Assembly: GCF_016907385.1 (NCBI RefSeq)
Contig: NZ_JAFBBU010000001.1
Span: 434,001-498,000, forward strand
DNA length: 64,000 nt
Source: Subtercola frigoramans
GTDB taxonomy: Bacteria > Actinomycetota > Actinomycetes > Actinomycetales > Microbacteriaceae
Direction: 5' to 3'
Below are positions 49,076 to 56,960 of this stretch, piece after piece; the stretch's first letter is position 1; every line of letters begins with the position of its first letter. Made by a program: the position numbers and the translations under genes. The notes under the pieces were generated by a model. It was not told where the DNA came from, made no database searches, and saw only the letters and a list, made by a program, of their open reading frames with translations.

Positions 49076-50209
49076 ATGACGATCTCCGAGCCCGCCGCCC
49101 CCACTGAGCCGCCTGCGCCTGACGTCGAAGCCGGGGCTCGTGCCGGCGCGAAGTGGTGGCAGAGCCGCCGGGTCTGGGTCACGGTGGCCGGCGGTGCGGT
49201 GATCGCCCTCGTGGCAGGGCTCGCCGGGGGGTTCATCGCCACGAATGCGCGGAGTGCCTCGGTCTGCGATGCCAGGGCGGTCGCGAACGATGTTCTTCCG
49301 AGCATCGTCACCATCAGCATCCAGGGCGCCAGCGGGGGAGGGGTCGGCACGGGCGAGATCCTCACCAGCGACGGCTACATCGTCACCAACAATCACGTCA
49401 TCTCTGACGCGGCGCAGGGCGGAACCATTACCGTCCTGTACAACAGTGGCGAGGCAGACACCGCGGCGCTCGTCGGGCGCGACCCGGTCTCAGACCTGGC
49501 TGTTCTGAAGGTCACGCGCGACCAGAAGCTGCCGACGATCTCAATCGGAGATTCGTCGTCCGTGGCCGTCGGTCAGCCCGTCGTGGCACTCGGTGCGCCC
49601 CTTGGCCTGTCGAGCACGGTGACAGCGGGAATCGTGAGTGCCCTCGGGCGCAACGTCACCGTGCCGAGCGATGGCGACACCACCACGACGCTTGCCGGGG
49701 CGATCCAGACCGACGCGGCGATCAACCCGGGCAACTCGGGCGGCGCGCTTGTGAGCTGCGACGGTTCACTCGTGGGCATCAACACCGCGATCGCCTCCGT
49801 GCCGAATGCTGTCGGCCAGGCAGGAGGCGGCAGCGTCGGCATCGGGTTCGCCGTGCCGGTGAACCTCGCGAATGGCATCGTCAAACAGCTCATCGCGACT
49901 GGAACCGCGGTGTACCCGTGGTTCGGGGTCGAGGTCTCGCTCATCCCGCCGGCCGTCGCGCAGCGGTTCGGAGTCGAGTCGGGCCTCTTTGTCGAATCCG
50001 TGGTGCGAGGCGGCCCGGTTGCGACCGCGGGGCTCCAGGTCGGTGACATCATCACGCGTATCGACGGGCAGCCGGCGATCAACAGCGACGTGATCACGCG
50101 GGTCACCCTGGCCAAGCAGATCGGCGACGTCGTCGACGTCACGTACGTTCGAGACGGCACTGAGGCGCAGACCCAGGTGACGCTTGGCGCGCCCCCAACC
50201 GCCGGTTGA
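49076..50209 (+). CDS. HtrA/DegP-type membrane-anchored serine protease (S1C) with PDZ domain
   Basis: A 377-residue protease. A cytoplasmic proline-rich lead (1-33) precedes one transmembrane helix (about 34-57). The trypsin-like domain has the triad H107 (VTNNHV), D140 (VSDLAVL) and S221 (NPGNSGGALV). A single PDZ domain occupies about 295-370 (GLFVESVVRGGPVATAGLQV, GDIITRIDGQPAIN). It should act outside the membrane in quality control of exported proteins. It starts at a leaderless promoter, and its TGA falls in the first unit of an intergenic repeat cluster. Confidence 0.93.
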   Translation: MTISEPAAPTEPPAPDVEAGARAGAKWWQSRRVWVTVAGGAVIALVAGLAGGFIATNARSASVCDARAVANDVLPSIVTISIQGASGGGVGTGEILTSDGYIVTNNHVISDAAQGGTITVLYNSGEADTAALVGRDPVSDLAVLKVTRDQKLPTISIGDSSSVAVGQPVVALGAPLGLSSTVTAGIVSALGRNVTVPSDGDTTTTLAGAIQTDAAINPGNSGGALVSCDGSLVGINTAIASVPNAVGQAGGGSVGIGFAVPVNLANGIVKQLIATGTAVYPWFGVEVSLIPPAVAQRFGVESGLFVESVVRGGPVATAGLQVGDIITRIDGQPAINSDVITRVTLAKQIGDVVDVTYVRDGTEAQTQVTLGAPPTAG

Positions 50210-50330
50210 CCGAGCCGTATCGAAACGGTTCTGTCGCTGAGGGTTTCGATACGCCTGCGACGTCGTCGCGGGCTACTCAACCGGCGTGTGGGCCCGCCGG
50301 TTGAGTTGGCCGCAGGCCGTATCGAAACCC
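50202..50330. repeat. Cluster of three intergenic repeat units (inverted and direct)
   Basis: Unit 1 (50202-50226) runs CCGGTTGAC...GCCGTATCGAAAC; unit 2 (50242-50285) is the inverse, GGTTTCGATACGCC...CTACTCAACCGG; unit 3 (50296-50330) is again direct, GCCGGTTGAGTTGG...GCCGTATCGAAACC. Opposed units can form long hairpins. A degenerate single unit is at 28346. Such elements are common in Microbacteriaceae intergenic regions. The protease stop codon lies within unit 1. Confidence 0.8.
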
Positions 50331-50367
50331 CCACGCGATCGTTTACCTCCGCGTTGAATCGGTGGCG

Positions 50368-50373
50368 TAATGT
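50368..50373 (+). promoter_or_regulatory. Leaderless -10 of the permease gene
   Basis: TAATGT stands 6 nt before the GTG at 50380, with no ribosome-binding sequence. Confidence 0.5.
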
Positions 50374-50379
50374 TCGCCC

Positions 50380-51666
50380 GTGACAACTTCTGCAGAGCCC
50401 TCGCTCGCCCGGAGGCTCGGGCTCACCGACGCCGTGTTCATCGGGCTCGGTTCGATGATCGGGGCCGGGATCTTCGCCGCGTTCACCCCGGCCGCACAGG
50501 CCGCGGGAGCCGGCCTGCTCGTCGGGCTCGTGGTCGCCGCGATCGTCGCCTTCTGCAATGCGACCTCGTCGGCCCAACTCGCGGCCGCGTTCCCCACCTC
50601 CGGCGGAACCTACGTCTACGGCCGCGAGCAGCTCGGGCCCTGGTGGGGGTTCCTGGCCGGGTGGAGCTTCATCATCGGCAAGACGGCGAGCTGCGCAGCG
50701 ATGGCCATCACTTTCGCGGCCTACGCCGCCCCGGCGGGCTGGGAGAAGCCCGTCGCGCTGCTCGCCGTGATCGGCCTTGCCGCCGTGAACTACCGCGGGG
50801 TCACACGCACCGCGTCACTGACCCGCATCGTCGTCGTCGTAGTGCTCATCGTGCTCGCGATCGTCGTGGCGGCCGGGTTCAGCACAGGGCTTCCCGCCGC
50901 CGGCGCTGTCGACTCCGCCGGTCTCCTCGCGCACGGGTGGTACGGCATCCTGCAGTCCGGCGGCCTGCTGTTCTTCGCCTTCGCAGGGTACGCCCGCATC
51001 GCGACCATGGGGGAGGAGGTGCGCGATCCCGCGCGCACCATTCCGCGCGCAATAACCATCGCCCTCAGCGCGGCCGTGCTGATCTATGCCGTCATCGCGG
51101 TCGTCGTTCTGGGTGCCCTCGGGCCTGCCGGTGTCGCTTCGTCGACGGCCCCGCTTGCCGACACGGTCGCGCTGAGCGGATGGTCATGGGCCGTGCCCCT
51201 GGTTCGAATCGGCGCAGCTGTGGCGTCGCTCGGCGCTCTGCTGGCACTCATCGCGGGCATCGGCCGCACCACGCTGGCGATGGCCCGCGAGGGTGATGTG
51301 CCGCGCTGGCTCTCTGCCGTGCATCCGAAATTCGCCGTACCGCACCGCGCAGAGGTCACGCTCGCTGTCGTCGTGTGTCTTCTGGTGCTCACAGTGGACT
51401 TACGCGCGGCCATCTCGTTCTCGTCGTTCGGCGTGCTCGTCTACTACTTCGTCGCAAACCTCGCCGCGTTCACACAGGCGAGGGATCAGCGTCGGTACCC
51501 GCGTGTGCTGCAGCTGCTGGGCCTGGCCGGATGCACGGCTCTCGTCGTCACGCTGCCCCTCACCGGCATCGTGGTCGGCATCGGCGTGCTGGCGATCGGG
51601 GTCGCCTACCGGCTGGTCGTCAGAGCAGCAGCACGTCGACGTGAAGTGGCGCGCAGAAATCGATGA
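50380..51666 (+). CDS. APC-family amino acid permease
   Basis: A 428-residue, about 12-helix transporter of the amino acid-polyamine-organocation family. GLTDAVFIGLGSMIGAGIFA is the classic helix-1 motif, followed by FPTSGGTYVYGREQLGPWWG in helix 3 and FFAFAGYARIATMGEEVRDP in helix 6. It should import an amino acid or amine with protons. It starts with GTG at a leaderless promoter. The last 47 nt overlap the 3' end of the RES toxin gene on the opposite strand; the C-terminus AARRREVARRNR may therefore be flexible. Confidence 0.92.
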   Translation: MTTSAEPSLARRLGLTDAVFIGLGSMIGAGIFAAFTPAAQAAGAGLLVGLVVAAIVAFCNATSSAQLAAAFPTSGGTYVYGREQLGPWWGFLAGWSFIIGKTASCAAMAITFAAYAAPAGWEKPVALLAVIGLAAVNYRGVTRTASLTRIVVVVVLIVLAIVVAAGFSTGLPAAGAVDSAGLLAHGWYGILQSGGLLFFAFAGYARIATMGEEVRDPARTIPRAITIALSAAVLIYAVIAVVVLGALGPAGVASSTAPLADTVALSGWSWAVPLVRIGAAVASLGALLALIAGIGRTTLAMAREGDVPRWLSAVHPKFAVPHRAEVTLAVVVCLLVLTVDLRAAISFSSFGVLVYYFVANLAAFTQARDQRRYPRVLQLLGLAGCTALVVTLPLTGIVVGIGVLAIGVAYRLVVRAAARRREVARRNR

Positions 51667-52240
51667 GCCAGTCAAGATCACACCCGACGATGCCGAAGAC
51701 GCGGCCGTAGTCTGCCGAAACGCTGAAGTCGTCGGCCGTCACCCGGCCTCCGAAGAACGAAAATGACCGGTCGCTGTTGCAGCGATGGCTCATGTATTCG
51801 ATGCCGTCGAAGCCAGCGTCGTACGCCGCCTCGGCCCACCGGACTGTGGCCGGATAGTCCGCGGCCTCCGTCGCTGTCAGCTGGGAGGCTTCGATCTTCA
51901 GTGCTCGAAGCCCGGTGCCCAGAAACGACGCCAGCTTCAATTCTCGTCGAGTCGTCAATTTCGATGCCACGGAGCTTCGATAACTCCGAGGGAGCACGTT
52001 GCCGCCGCGTACCGGAACATCGTGCAGCAGAGTTTCGCAGACTGCTGCCTGTTCACTCTCTGCCGCATACAACGTGGCGATGGGAGGCTCGCCGAAGAAG
52101 GCGAACCGAGTCGCGCCGCCAACGCCGGGGTTGAATACGTTCCCCAGTCGCGAGTTGTGATGCACGCGATAGAGAGCGGTTCCCTCGGGGAGTGAGGACT
52201 CGCGAGGGCGAAATGGAACCGGGGGCGCAGGCGTCACCAT
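51620..52240 (-). CDS. RES-domain toxin
   Basis: A 206-residue RES-family protein. LPEGTALYRVHHNSRLGNVF has the first arginine, GGATRFAFFGEPPIATLYAA the central part, and ESEQAAVCETLLHDVP the conserved glutamate; DGIEYMSHRCNSDRSFSFFG is the C-terminal RES segment. Characterised RES toxins destroy NAD+ and arrest growth. Its ATG overlaps the antitoxin stop by 7 nt (ATGGTGA), antitoxin first. Its 3' end overlaps the convergent permease gene by 47 nt, so the two transcripts may interfere. Confidence 0.88.
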   Translation of the reverse strand: MVTPAPPVPFRPRESSLPEGTALYRVHHNSRLGNVFNPGVGGATRFAFFGEPPIATLYAAESEQAAVCETLLHDVPVRGGNVLPRSYRSSVASKLTTRRELKLASFLGTGLRALKIEASQLTATEAADYPATVRWAEAAYDAGFDGIEYMSHRCNSDRSFSFFGGRVTADDFSVSADYGRVFGIVGCDLDWLIDFCAPLHVDVLLL

Positions 52241-52917
52241 TCGACGGTGGAGGCCCGTCGTGCGACAGCGAGGAGCTGTTCGACCGAATCGAGGTGATCA
52301 ACAGGGCGGTCGCCGCGAAGGTATCCCGACGGTGAGCAAAGCCAGAGCACGACTTCTTCTTCGGCCCAGCTGTTCTCTCTCGCTAGTTCGACGAGAGGTG
52401 AGATAACGGGCTTGATGCGCCGGGAGGAACTGTCGAACTGGAACCCGGGGTACAGGAATGCATTGAGGCGTCGCACGCCGAGTAGGCGTCCCCCCACGCG
52501 TAGCTGTGATGCCAGCGCACGATTTGCCGCACGCGACGACAGCATCTCTGCCACCTCTGTGCTGGAGAGCAGCCCGAATTCCACCTCGATGTCTCGCCAG
52601 ACGTTCTCGGTGGCCTGCAGTGCCCGCGCTACGGCCGGTGAAGTGGTGCCCGGCAGGGTGACCAACGCAGGCGCCAGAGCAGAGATGCCCTGGCGAGCGT
52701 GAACGATGTCCTCGACGAGGGTGGCGGTCGCCGACGCGCCGAGCCCCGTGAACCCCTTTTGCAAGCTTTCAAAGAGGTCGGCGATGCGCTGGTCGACAAA
52801 CGGGCCCGTGTTTCCATCAGCGGGTTCTTCGGCTGATGAAGGCGCTGCGGTCATGCCGGCGAGATGCACGGGAGGGGCGGCGAGGGAGTAACCGACGCGA
52901 GGCGACTTTCGTTTCAT
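52234..52917 (-). CDS. Xre/MbcA/ParS-type antitoxin of a RES module
   Basis: A 227-residue protein. An N-terminal and middle helical region (LFESLQKGFTGLGASATATL, LSSTEVAEMLSSRAANRALA resembling an HTH) precedes a C-terminal toxin-binding domain of DUF2384 type ending WLCSPSGYLRGDRPVDHLDS and VEQLLAVARRAS. It is longer than common Xre antitoxins (about 120-150 aa). The start at 52917 is supported by TATTAT seven nt upstream; earlier in-frame starts would extend into the crcB gene. It should neutralise the RES toxin and repress the pair through the palindrome at 52917-52935. Confidence 0.82.
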   Translation of the reverse strand: MKRKSPRVGYSLAAPPVHLAGMTAAPSSAEEPADGNTGPFVDQRIADLFESLQKGFTGLGASATATLVEDIVHARQGISALAPALVTLPGTTSPAVARALQATENVWRDIEVEFGLLSSTEVAEMLSSRAANRALASQLRVGGRLLGVRRLNAFLYPGFQFDSSSRRIKPVISPLVELARENSWAEEEVVLWLCSPSGYLRGDRPVDHLDSVEQLLAVARRASTVEW

Positions 52918-52935
52918 ACGATCCATAATATCGTA
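52917..52935 (-). promoter_or_regulatory. Operator and leaderless promoter of the toxin-antitoxin operon
   Basis: TACGAT-N7-ATCGTA is a perfect inverted repeat with 6-bp arms. On the minus strand the spacer holds TATTAT (52930-52925) seven nt before the antitoxin ATG at 52917, so the operator wraps the -10 box and would let the antitoxin repress its own operon. Confidence 0.65.
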
Positions 52936-52960
52936 GGTATCGCACAAAGTCGAGAGGGCC

Positions 52961-53338
52961 TCAGAGAGCCTGGCCAAGGGTGAGACCGAGCAGCGCGGCG
53001 AGCACCGAGAGCACGAGCATCCCGACGCCGTTCATGAGGGCTGGTGCCCAGCGCCTCTGTTGCACGAGGCGTACGGTCTCGAAGCTGGCTGTGCTGAAGG
53101 TGGTGTAGCCGCCCATGAGCCCGGTGCCCAGAATGAAGAAGAACTCCTGCGGCACGAGATTCCCGAGCGTGAGTCCCGTGATCAGGCCGAGGATGAGGGA
53201 GCCTGACACGTTGATGATGGTGGTGCCGAGCGGGTACGCGCCCGTGAACCGGCTCTTGACGAAGCCGTCGAGCCAGAAGCGCAGTGCCGCACCGAGTCCG
53301 CCGGCGAGCGAGAGCAGGGCGAAGGTCAAGGGGGTCAC
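52961..53338 (-). CDS. crcB: CrcB/Fluc fluoride channel subunit
   Basis: A 125-residue, four-helix protein. LAGGLGAALRFWLDGFV, YPLGTTIINVSGSLILGLIT (the GTxxxN segment with the pore asparagine) and GTGLMGGYTTFSTASFETVR (the GGxTTFST motif) define the family. It exports fluoride as a dual-topology dimer; paired genes as here usually form heterodimers. Its ATG overlaps the stop of the other crcB gene (ATGA). Confidence 0.95.
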   Translation of the reverse strand: MTPLTFALLSLAGGLGAALRFWLDGFVKSRFTGAYPLGTTIINVSGSLILGLITGLTLGNLVPQEFFFILGTGLMGGYTTFSTASFETVRLVQQRRWAPALMNGVGMLVLSVLAALLGLTLGQAL

Positions 53339-53997
53339 CGGCCCACCGCCGTGCCGGAGATGCCGGGTCCGTTGCCGCCGCCGTCGCCGTTGTCCTGGTC
53401 GGGGTTGCCGACCGGATCGAGACGACGGCGGTGCCGGTTCGCAGCGACAACGATTCCGAGGAATGTCGCAACCGCGCCGACGAGAAGGGTCGCCACGGCA
53501 TAGAGCGCCGCCGCCGCCGGTCGCCCATTCACGAAAAGCAGTGCCGTACCCGTTGCCAGGGTGCTGTAGGTGGTGAACCCGCCGAGCACGCCGGTGCCGA
53601 GCAGCAGCCGGAGTCGTCGGCGTCGCCCTTCGTCTGGTCCGCTGCGGCTCAGGGTCTCGAGAAGCGCGCCGAGAAGGAACGCGCCGACGACGTTGATGCC
53701 CAGAATGACCAGGGCGACACCGTTCAGGTCGGGCACGACCAGACTGAGCAGTTCGCGCAGGGCCGTTCCGACCGTGCCGCCGACGATGACGATGACGGCA
53801 TAGCGCCAGCGCAGGTGGATCGGTTTGGCTGCCCGCCTGTCGCTGGCAGGAACGAGACTCGGGTCACCGACCGCCGGTTCGCCCGATTCGGCCTCGACGA
53901 GGTCGGAGTCGACCGGCAGCTCGGCGAACTCGTCGCCGAACGAGTCGGCAGGTTCGCCGTGCGCGTCGGGTTCCTCGGGTTCGCCGTGTGCGTTCAC
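53335..53997 (-). CDS. crcB: CrcB/Fluc fluoride channel subunit with acidic N-terminal extension
   Basis: A 220-residue paralogue of the adjacent channel. The four-helix core is at about 65-190 (IVGGTVGTALRELLSLVV, LVILGINVVGAFLLGALLET, GTGVLGGFTTYSTLATGTAL). It has a 60-residue acidic lead rich in Glu, Asp, Gly and Pro and a Gly/Asn/Asp-rich tail, both absent from the short partner. It is upstream of the other crcB gene and coupled to it. No fluoride riboswitch fits in the 24-nt gap upstream. Confidence 0.93.
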   Translation of the reverse strand: MNAHGEPEEPDAHGEPADSFGDEFAELPVDSDLVEAESGEPAVGDPSLVPASDRRAAKPIHLRWRYAVIVIVGGTVGTALRELLSLVVPDLNGVALVILGINVVGAFLLGALLETLSRSGPDEGRRRRLRLLLGTGVLGGFTTYSTLATGTALLFVNGRPAAAALYAVATLLVGAVATFLGIVVAANRHRRRLDPVGNPDQDNGDGGGNGPGISGTAVGR

Positions 53998-54021
53998 CAG
54001 TCGATCAAACCACAGTCGCGG

Positions 54022-54537
54022 TCAGCATTTCGGTTTCGAAACCGCTGAGCCCACGACCGCGACAACAGATCCGAGCGTCGCACCGCCCACGACATCCGAA
54101 GCCCAGTGCGCTCCGACCAGTAGGCGCGTGGCGGCGACGGCCGCGGCCAGCGGATACAGCACGAAGCCCATCCACGGCAGCTCCAGCGTGACTCCCGTTG
54201 CGAAGGCGAAGGCGCTCGCCGAGTGCCCAGACGGAAAGGAGGGTGATGCCGGATGATCGGCCAGACGCCTCGCCTGCTGCACGGTGTCGAGCGGGGGTCG
54301 GGGCCCGCCGAGCATCCGTTTCACCACCAGGTTGGCCGTCGCGCTCGCCGCCAGCAGAGACAGGCTGCCCCGAACGGCAGCACGTCGGTGACCGGTCAAC
54401 GCGAGCACGGCGGCAATGCTGAACCAGAGCACCCCTTTGTTGGCGAATGTCGAGAGCCCCACGCCCGCGCGGTCGAGCACCGGATGCCCGTGCTGCCCGT
54501 TCACCGCACGAGCAACCCGCTCGTCTCCCCGTCGCAC
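54022..54537 (-). CDS. PAP2-family phosphatase
   Basis: A 171-residue membrane protein with the three phosphatase motifs: KRMLGGPRP near 78, PSFPSGHSASAFAFATG near 100-115 (PSGH) and RLLVGAHWASDVVGGA near 140-150. About four helices are visible. Family members dephosphorylate phosphatidic acid, undecaprenyl pyrophosphate or decaprenylphosphoryl sugars in actinobacterial cell-wall synthesis. It runs in the same direction as crcB genes downstream and the GNAT gene upstream, with short gaps. The short length suggests a compact member. Confidence 0.87.
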   Translation of the reverse strand: MRRGDERVARAVNGQHGHPVLDRAGVGLSTFANKGVLWFSIAAVLALTGHRRAAVRGSLSLLAASATANLVVKRMLGGPRPPLDTVQQARRLADHPASPSFPSGHSASAFAFATGVTLELPWMGFVLYPLAAAVAATRLLVGAHWASDVVGGATLGSVVAVVGSAVSKPKC

Positions 54538-54566
54538 CCACGCTGGCGGTTGGCGCTCGTGCGGGT

Positions 54567-55061
54567 TCAGCGGAGGCTCTTCTCGAAGCAGAGTGAGAAC
54601 GGAATGGCGGTTGCATACGGTTCGTAGAGCGGAATCGGTGTGTAGCCGATCTTCTCGTAGAGCGCGACGGCCTCGGGCTGGCGATCGCCGGTCTGCAGAA
54701 TGAGCCGGGCCGCGCCCTCCGCCCGGGCGATGTTCTCGAGTTCGAGCATCAGCGCGCTGCCCACGCCGCGGCCGCGCTGGTCACCTGTGACGATGACGCG
54801 TTTGACCTCCCAGTCGCCCCGCAGTATCCGCAGCACGGCGTGGCCGATCGGCGTGCCGTCGTGGTCGATGACCAGAACCGTGGCGCGAACGTCTTCGGGG
54901 TGCACTGCGAGGGCGGCGAGCGTGAGCGCTTCGATCGGTTCGCCGTCGACGGAGTACCGGGCGTTCATCTCCTCGTCCATCGTGGCTCGAAGCGAGACGG
55001 CACGAGGGTCGGCGTAGTCGACGCGCTCGAACGAGAAGGGGTGTGCATCGTTCGAAGTCAT
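54567..55061 (-). CDS. GNAT family N-acetyltransferase
   Basis: A 164-residue acetyltransferase. VKRVIVTGDQRGRGVGSALM carries the acetyl-CoA motif (QRGRGVGS) at about 104-115, LELENIARAEGAARLILQTG follows, and ALYEKIGYTPIPLYEPYA is the C-terminal motif B. The start at 55061 is set by a leaderless -10 six nt upstream. Only 16 bp separate it from the divergent kinase gene. The substrate is unknown. Confidence 0.9.
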   Translation of the reverse strand: MTSNDAHPFSFERVDYADPRAVSLRATMDEEMNARYSVDGEPIEALTLAALAVHPEDVRATVLVIDHDGTPIGHAVLRILRGDWEVKRVIVTGDQRGRGVGSALMLELENIARAEGAARLILQTGDRQPEAVALYEKIGYTPIPLYEPYATAIPFSLCFEKSLR

Positions 55062-55067
55062 GCTTCA

Positions 55068-55073
55068 AGATTA
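55068..55073 (-). promoter_or_regulatory. Leaderless -10 of the GNAT gene
   Basis: On the minus strand TAATCT stands 6 nt before the ATG at 55061. The whole divergent gap is 16 bp, so both genes would have to use leaderless or nearly leaderless promoters overlapping here. Confidence 0.55.
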
Positions 55074-55077
55074 GGGT

Positions 55078-55878
55078 GTGACTCCATCTGACGCGGATTC
55101 TGCCGATGCCGATGCCGCGCTTGCAGCAACGGCTGCGACGCCTGCCGCGCTGACGGGTCTCGATACCCTGGCCCGGCACGCCATCGCCCTGATGGTTCCC
55201 GGACAACGGGTCTTGCTGGGTATCACGGGTAGCCCGGGGGCCGGCAAGACGACGCTCGCCATCTCGCTTGCGGCGCGTGTCGTCGAGCTGCTGGCCGCTG
55301 AGGCGGCTGAGGCCGGCAGGGCGGGCGATGCTGCTGACGCTGGCGAGGCTGGCGGGCAGGCGCACCGCGGTACAGCCGTGCACCTGCCGATGGACGGCTA
55401 CCACCTCGCCAACGCCACCCTCGACCGTCTCGGCACCCACGACCGCAAGGGTGCCATCGACACCTTCGACGGCTGGGGTTTCGTTGCCCTGCTGAACCGG
55501 CTGCGGGTCGAACTCGACCACACCGTCTATGCGCCCAGCTTCGATCGCTCGGTCGACGAGGGCGTCGCGGGCGAGATCGCCGTGACTCCGGATGCCCGGC
55601 TCGTCATCGTCGAAGGCAACTACCTGCTCGTCGACCAGTCGCCGTGGTCATCCGTGGCTGGCCTGCTCGCCGAGAGCTGGTTCTGCGAGACCAACGATGA
55701 GGAACGCCTCCGTCGCCTCGTCGCCCGCCACGAGCGCCACGGGCGTAGTCCCGAGGCGGCCGAGGCATGGGCCAGCACGGTCGACGGTGCGAACGCGATT
55801 CTCATCGAGGCGTCGCGGCCGCGGGCCACGATCGTCGTTTCGGGCGTGGATGCGTCGATCATCCGGAGCGCTGGCTGA
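55078..55878 (+). CDS. P-loop nucleoside/nucleotide kinase-like protein
   Basis: A 266-residue uridine kinase/FrcK-like P-loop enzyme. The P-loop GSPGAGKTT is at residues 51-59, substrate segment HLPMDGYHLANATLDRLGTH near 100-120, FDGWGFVALLNRLR near 127-140, the Walker-B-like VIVEGNYLLVDQSPW near 180, and the lid with DEERLRRLVARHERHGRS. A low-complexity Ala/Gly/Glu insert (about 74-95) is unusual. GTG at 55078 is the only reasonable start. Possible substrates are pantothenate, fructose or nucleosides. Confidence 0.85.
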   Translation: MTPSDADSADADAALAATAATPAALTGLDTLARHAIALMVPGQRVLLGITGSPGAGKTTLAISLAARVVELLAAEAAEAGRAGDAADAGEAGGQAHRGTAVHLPMDGYHLANATLDRLGTHDRKGAIDTFDGWGFVALLNRLRVELDHTVYAPSFDRSVDEGVAGEIAVTPDARLVIVEGNYLLVDQSPWSSVAGLLAESWFCETNDEERLRRLVARHERHGRSPEAAEAWASTVDGANAILIEASRPRATIVVSGVDASIIRSAG

Positions 55879-55956
55879 CTGCCGCACCCACCGGGCTGCT
55901 GGCCGGCCGCGCTTCGCACCTGCCGCGCACACCTGCTCCTGGCTGCGCGCACCTCG

Positions 55957-56043
55957 TTCGCCCGCCACGAAACAGTCCACACGCCCTTCCGCGTGCACGC
56001 TGCACGTTCTCGGGCGCCAGGACTGTTCCGTGGCGGGCTCGAA
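55957..56043. repeat. Hairpin element A flanking the two-domain VOC gene
   Basis: GCCCGCCACGAAACAGTCC (55960-55978) pairs with GGACTGTTCCGTGGCGGGC (56020-56038) at 18 of 19 positions, extended by TTCG/CGAA with one bulge. The loop contains GTGCACGCTGCACG (55993-56006). GTCCACACGC (55975-55984) and that core recur with identical 18-nt offset in element B at 56961. Confidence 0.75.
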
Positions 56044-56055
56044 CGCGCCCCCGCG

Positions 56056-56832
56056 TCAGTTCGAGATGAGCCAGAACACCGCGCCCTGGGGGTCGGTGAC
56101 GCCGGCCATGCGGCCAACCCCTCCGGCGTCGAAGGCCGGCTGCGTCACCGAGCCGCCGAGTGCGAGCACCTTCTCGACCGAGGCATCGACATCGTCGACC
56201 GCGAAGTAGATGTTCCACGCGTTCCGGGAGTCGACGCCAGTTGTCGCGACGGCCCCGGCGATGCTCTTGTCGTCGACAAAGAACTGGGTGTAGTCGCCCA
56301 GGCCCTCGGCCTCTTCGGTTTCGCTGCGCATGCCGGCAACGGCTTCGTAGAAGGGCAGTGTCGACGCGACGTCGCTCGAGCGCAGTTCGTTCCAGACCAC
56401 TGCACCCGGCTCGTTGACAACAGCTGAGCCGATGTGGCCGGTGGTCTGCCAGAGGCCGATGGCGGCACCGGAGGGGTCGAGCAGCGACCCGATGCGCCCG
56501 GAGCCCGGAATCTCGTCGACCGGCCTGACCAGGGTTCCGCCGGCTTGGACGGCACGTGCCGCTGCCGCATCGGCGTCGTCGACCGCGAGGTAGGTGTTCC
56601 AGTGCACGTCGGTCTCACTGGAGACTTCGAAGTCCTGCATGAGACCTGCGACGTTCTTGCCGTGCAGCGTCGACATGTAGTAGGTGAGCCCGGCTTCTGG
56701 CGGCCCCATCGGATAGGCGTCGTACTGCCAAGCGAACAGCGAACTGTAGAAATCACGGGCGGCAACGATATCGGTGGTGACCAGGTCCACCCAGCACGGG
56801 GTGCCCTGCAGGTAACTCTCGACAATGGCCAT
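56056..56832 (-). CDS. Two-domain VOC (glyoxalase-like) protein
   Basis: A 258-residue protein with two tandem VOC modules: residues about 10-125 (TPCWVDLVTTDIVAARDFYS, RIGSLLDPSGAAIGLWQ) and 135-255 (PGAVVWNELRSSDVASTLPF, MAGVTDPQGAVFWLIS). This is the 27-kDa antigen Cfp30B-like class of actinobacterial glyoxalase-related proteins. GGGAG precedes the ATG. Metal ligands (E/H) are not complete in either half, so enzymatic activity is unproven. It is flanked on both sides by copies of a hairpin repeat and has a perfect 12-bp palindrome upstream. Confidence 0.87.
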   Translation of the reverse strand: MAIVESYLQGTPCWVDLVTTDIVAARDFYSSLFAWQYDAYPMGPPEAGLTYYMSTLHGKNVAGLMQDFEVSSETDVHWNTYLAVDDADAAAARAVQAGGTLVRPVDEIPGSGRIGSLLDPSGAAIGLWQTTGHIGSAVVNEPGAVVWNELRSSDVASTLPFYEAVAGMRSETEEAEGLGDYTQFFVDDKSIAGAVATTGVDSRNAWNIYFAVDDVDASVEKVLALGGSVTQPAFDAGGVGRMAGVTDPQGAVFWLISN

Positions 56833-56846
56833 GGTGTTACTCCCAA

Positions 56847-56858
56847 TCGCAATTGCGA
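56847..56858. promoter_or_regulatory. Perfect 12-bp palindrome TCGCAATTGCGA
   Basis: Lies 15 nt upstream of the VOC gene start, overlapping the position of its leader. A candidate operator. Confidence 0.4.
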
Positions 56859-56960
56859 AGCTGTGGTGCTTCGCCGAGCCATGCTCGCATCCAGTATGAA
56901 CTCCTGTGCACCTGTTGAAAAGGGGTCTTCGTCGGCACGCCGCAGCAAACGCCGTCCACT

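Noticed and set aside
53998..54021. Possible fluoride riboswitch before the crcB genes
   Set aside because: Only 24 nt separate the PAP2 stop from the crcB start, too short for a crcB-motif riboswitch, and no such fold is seen.
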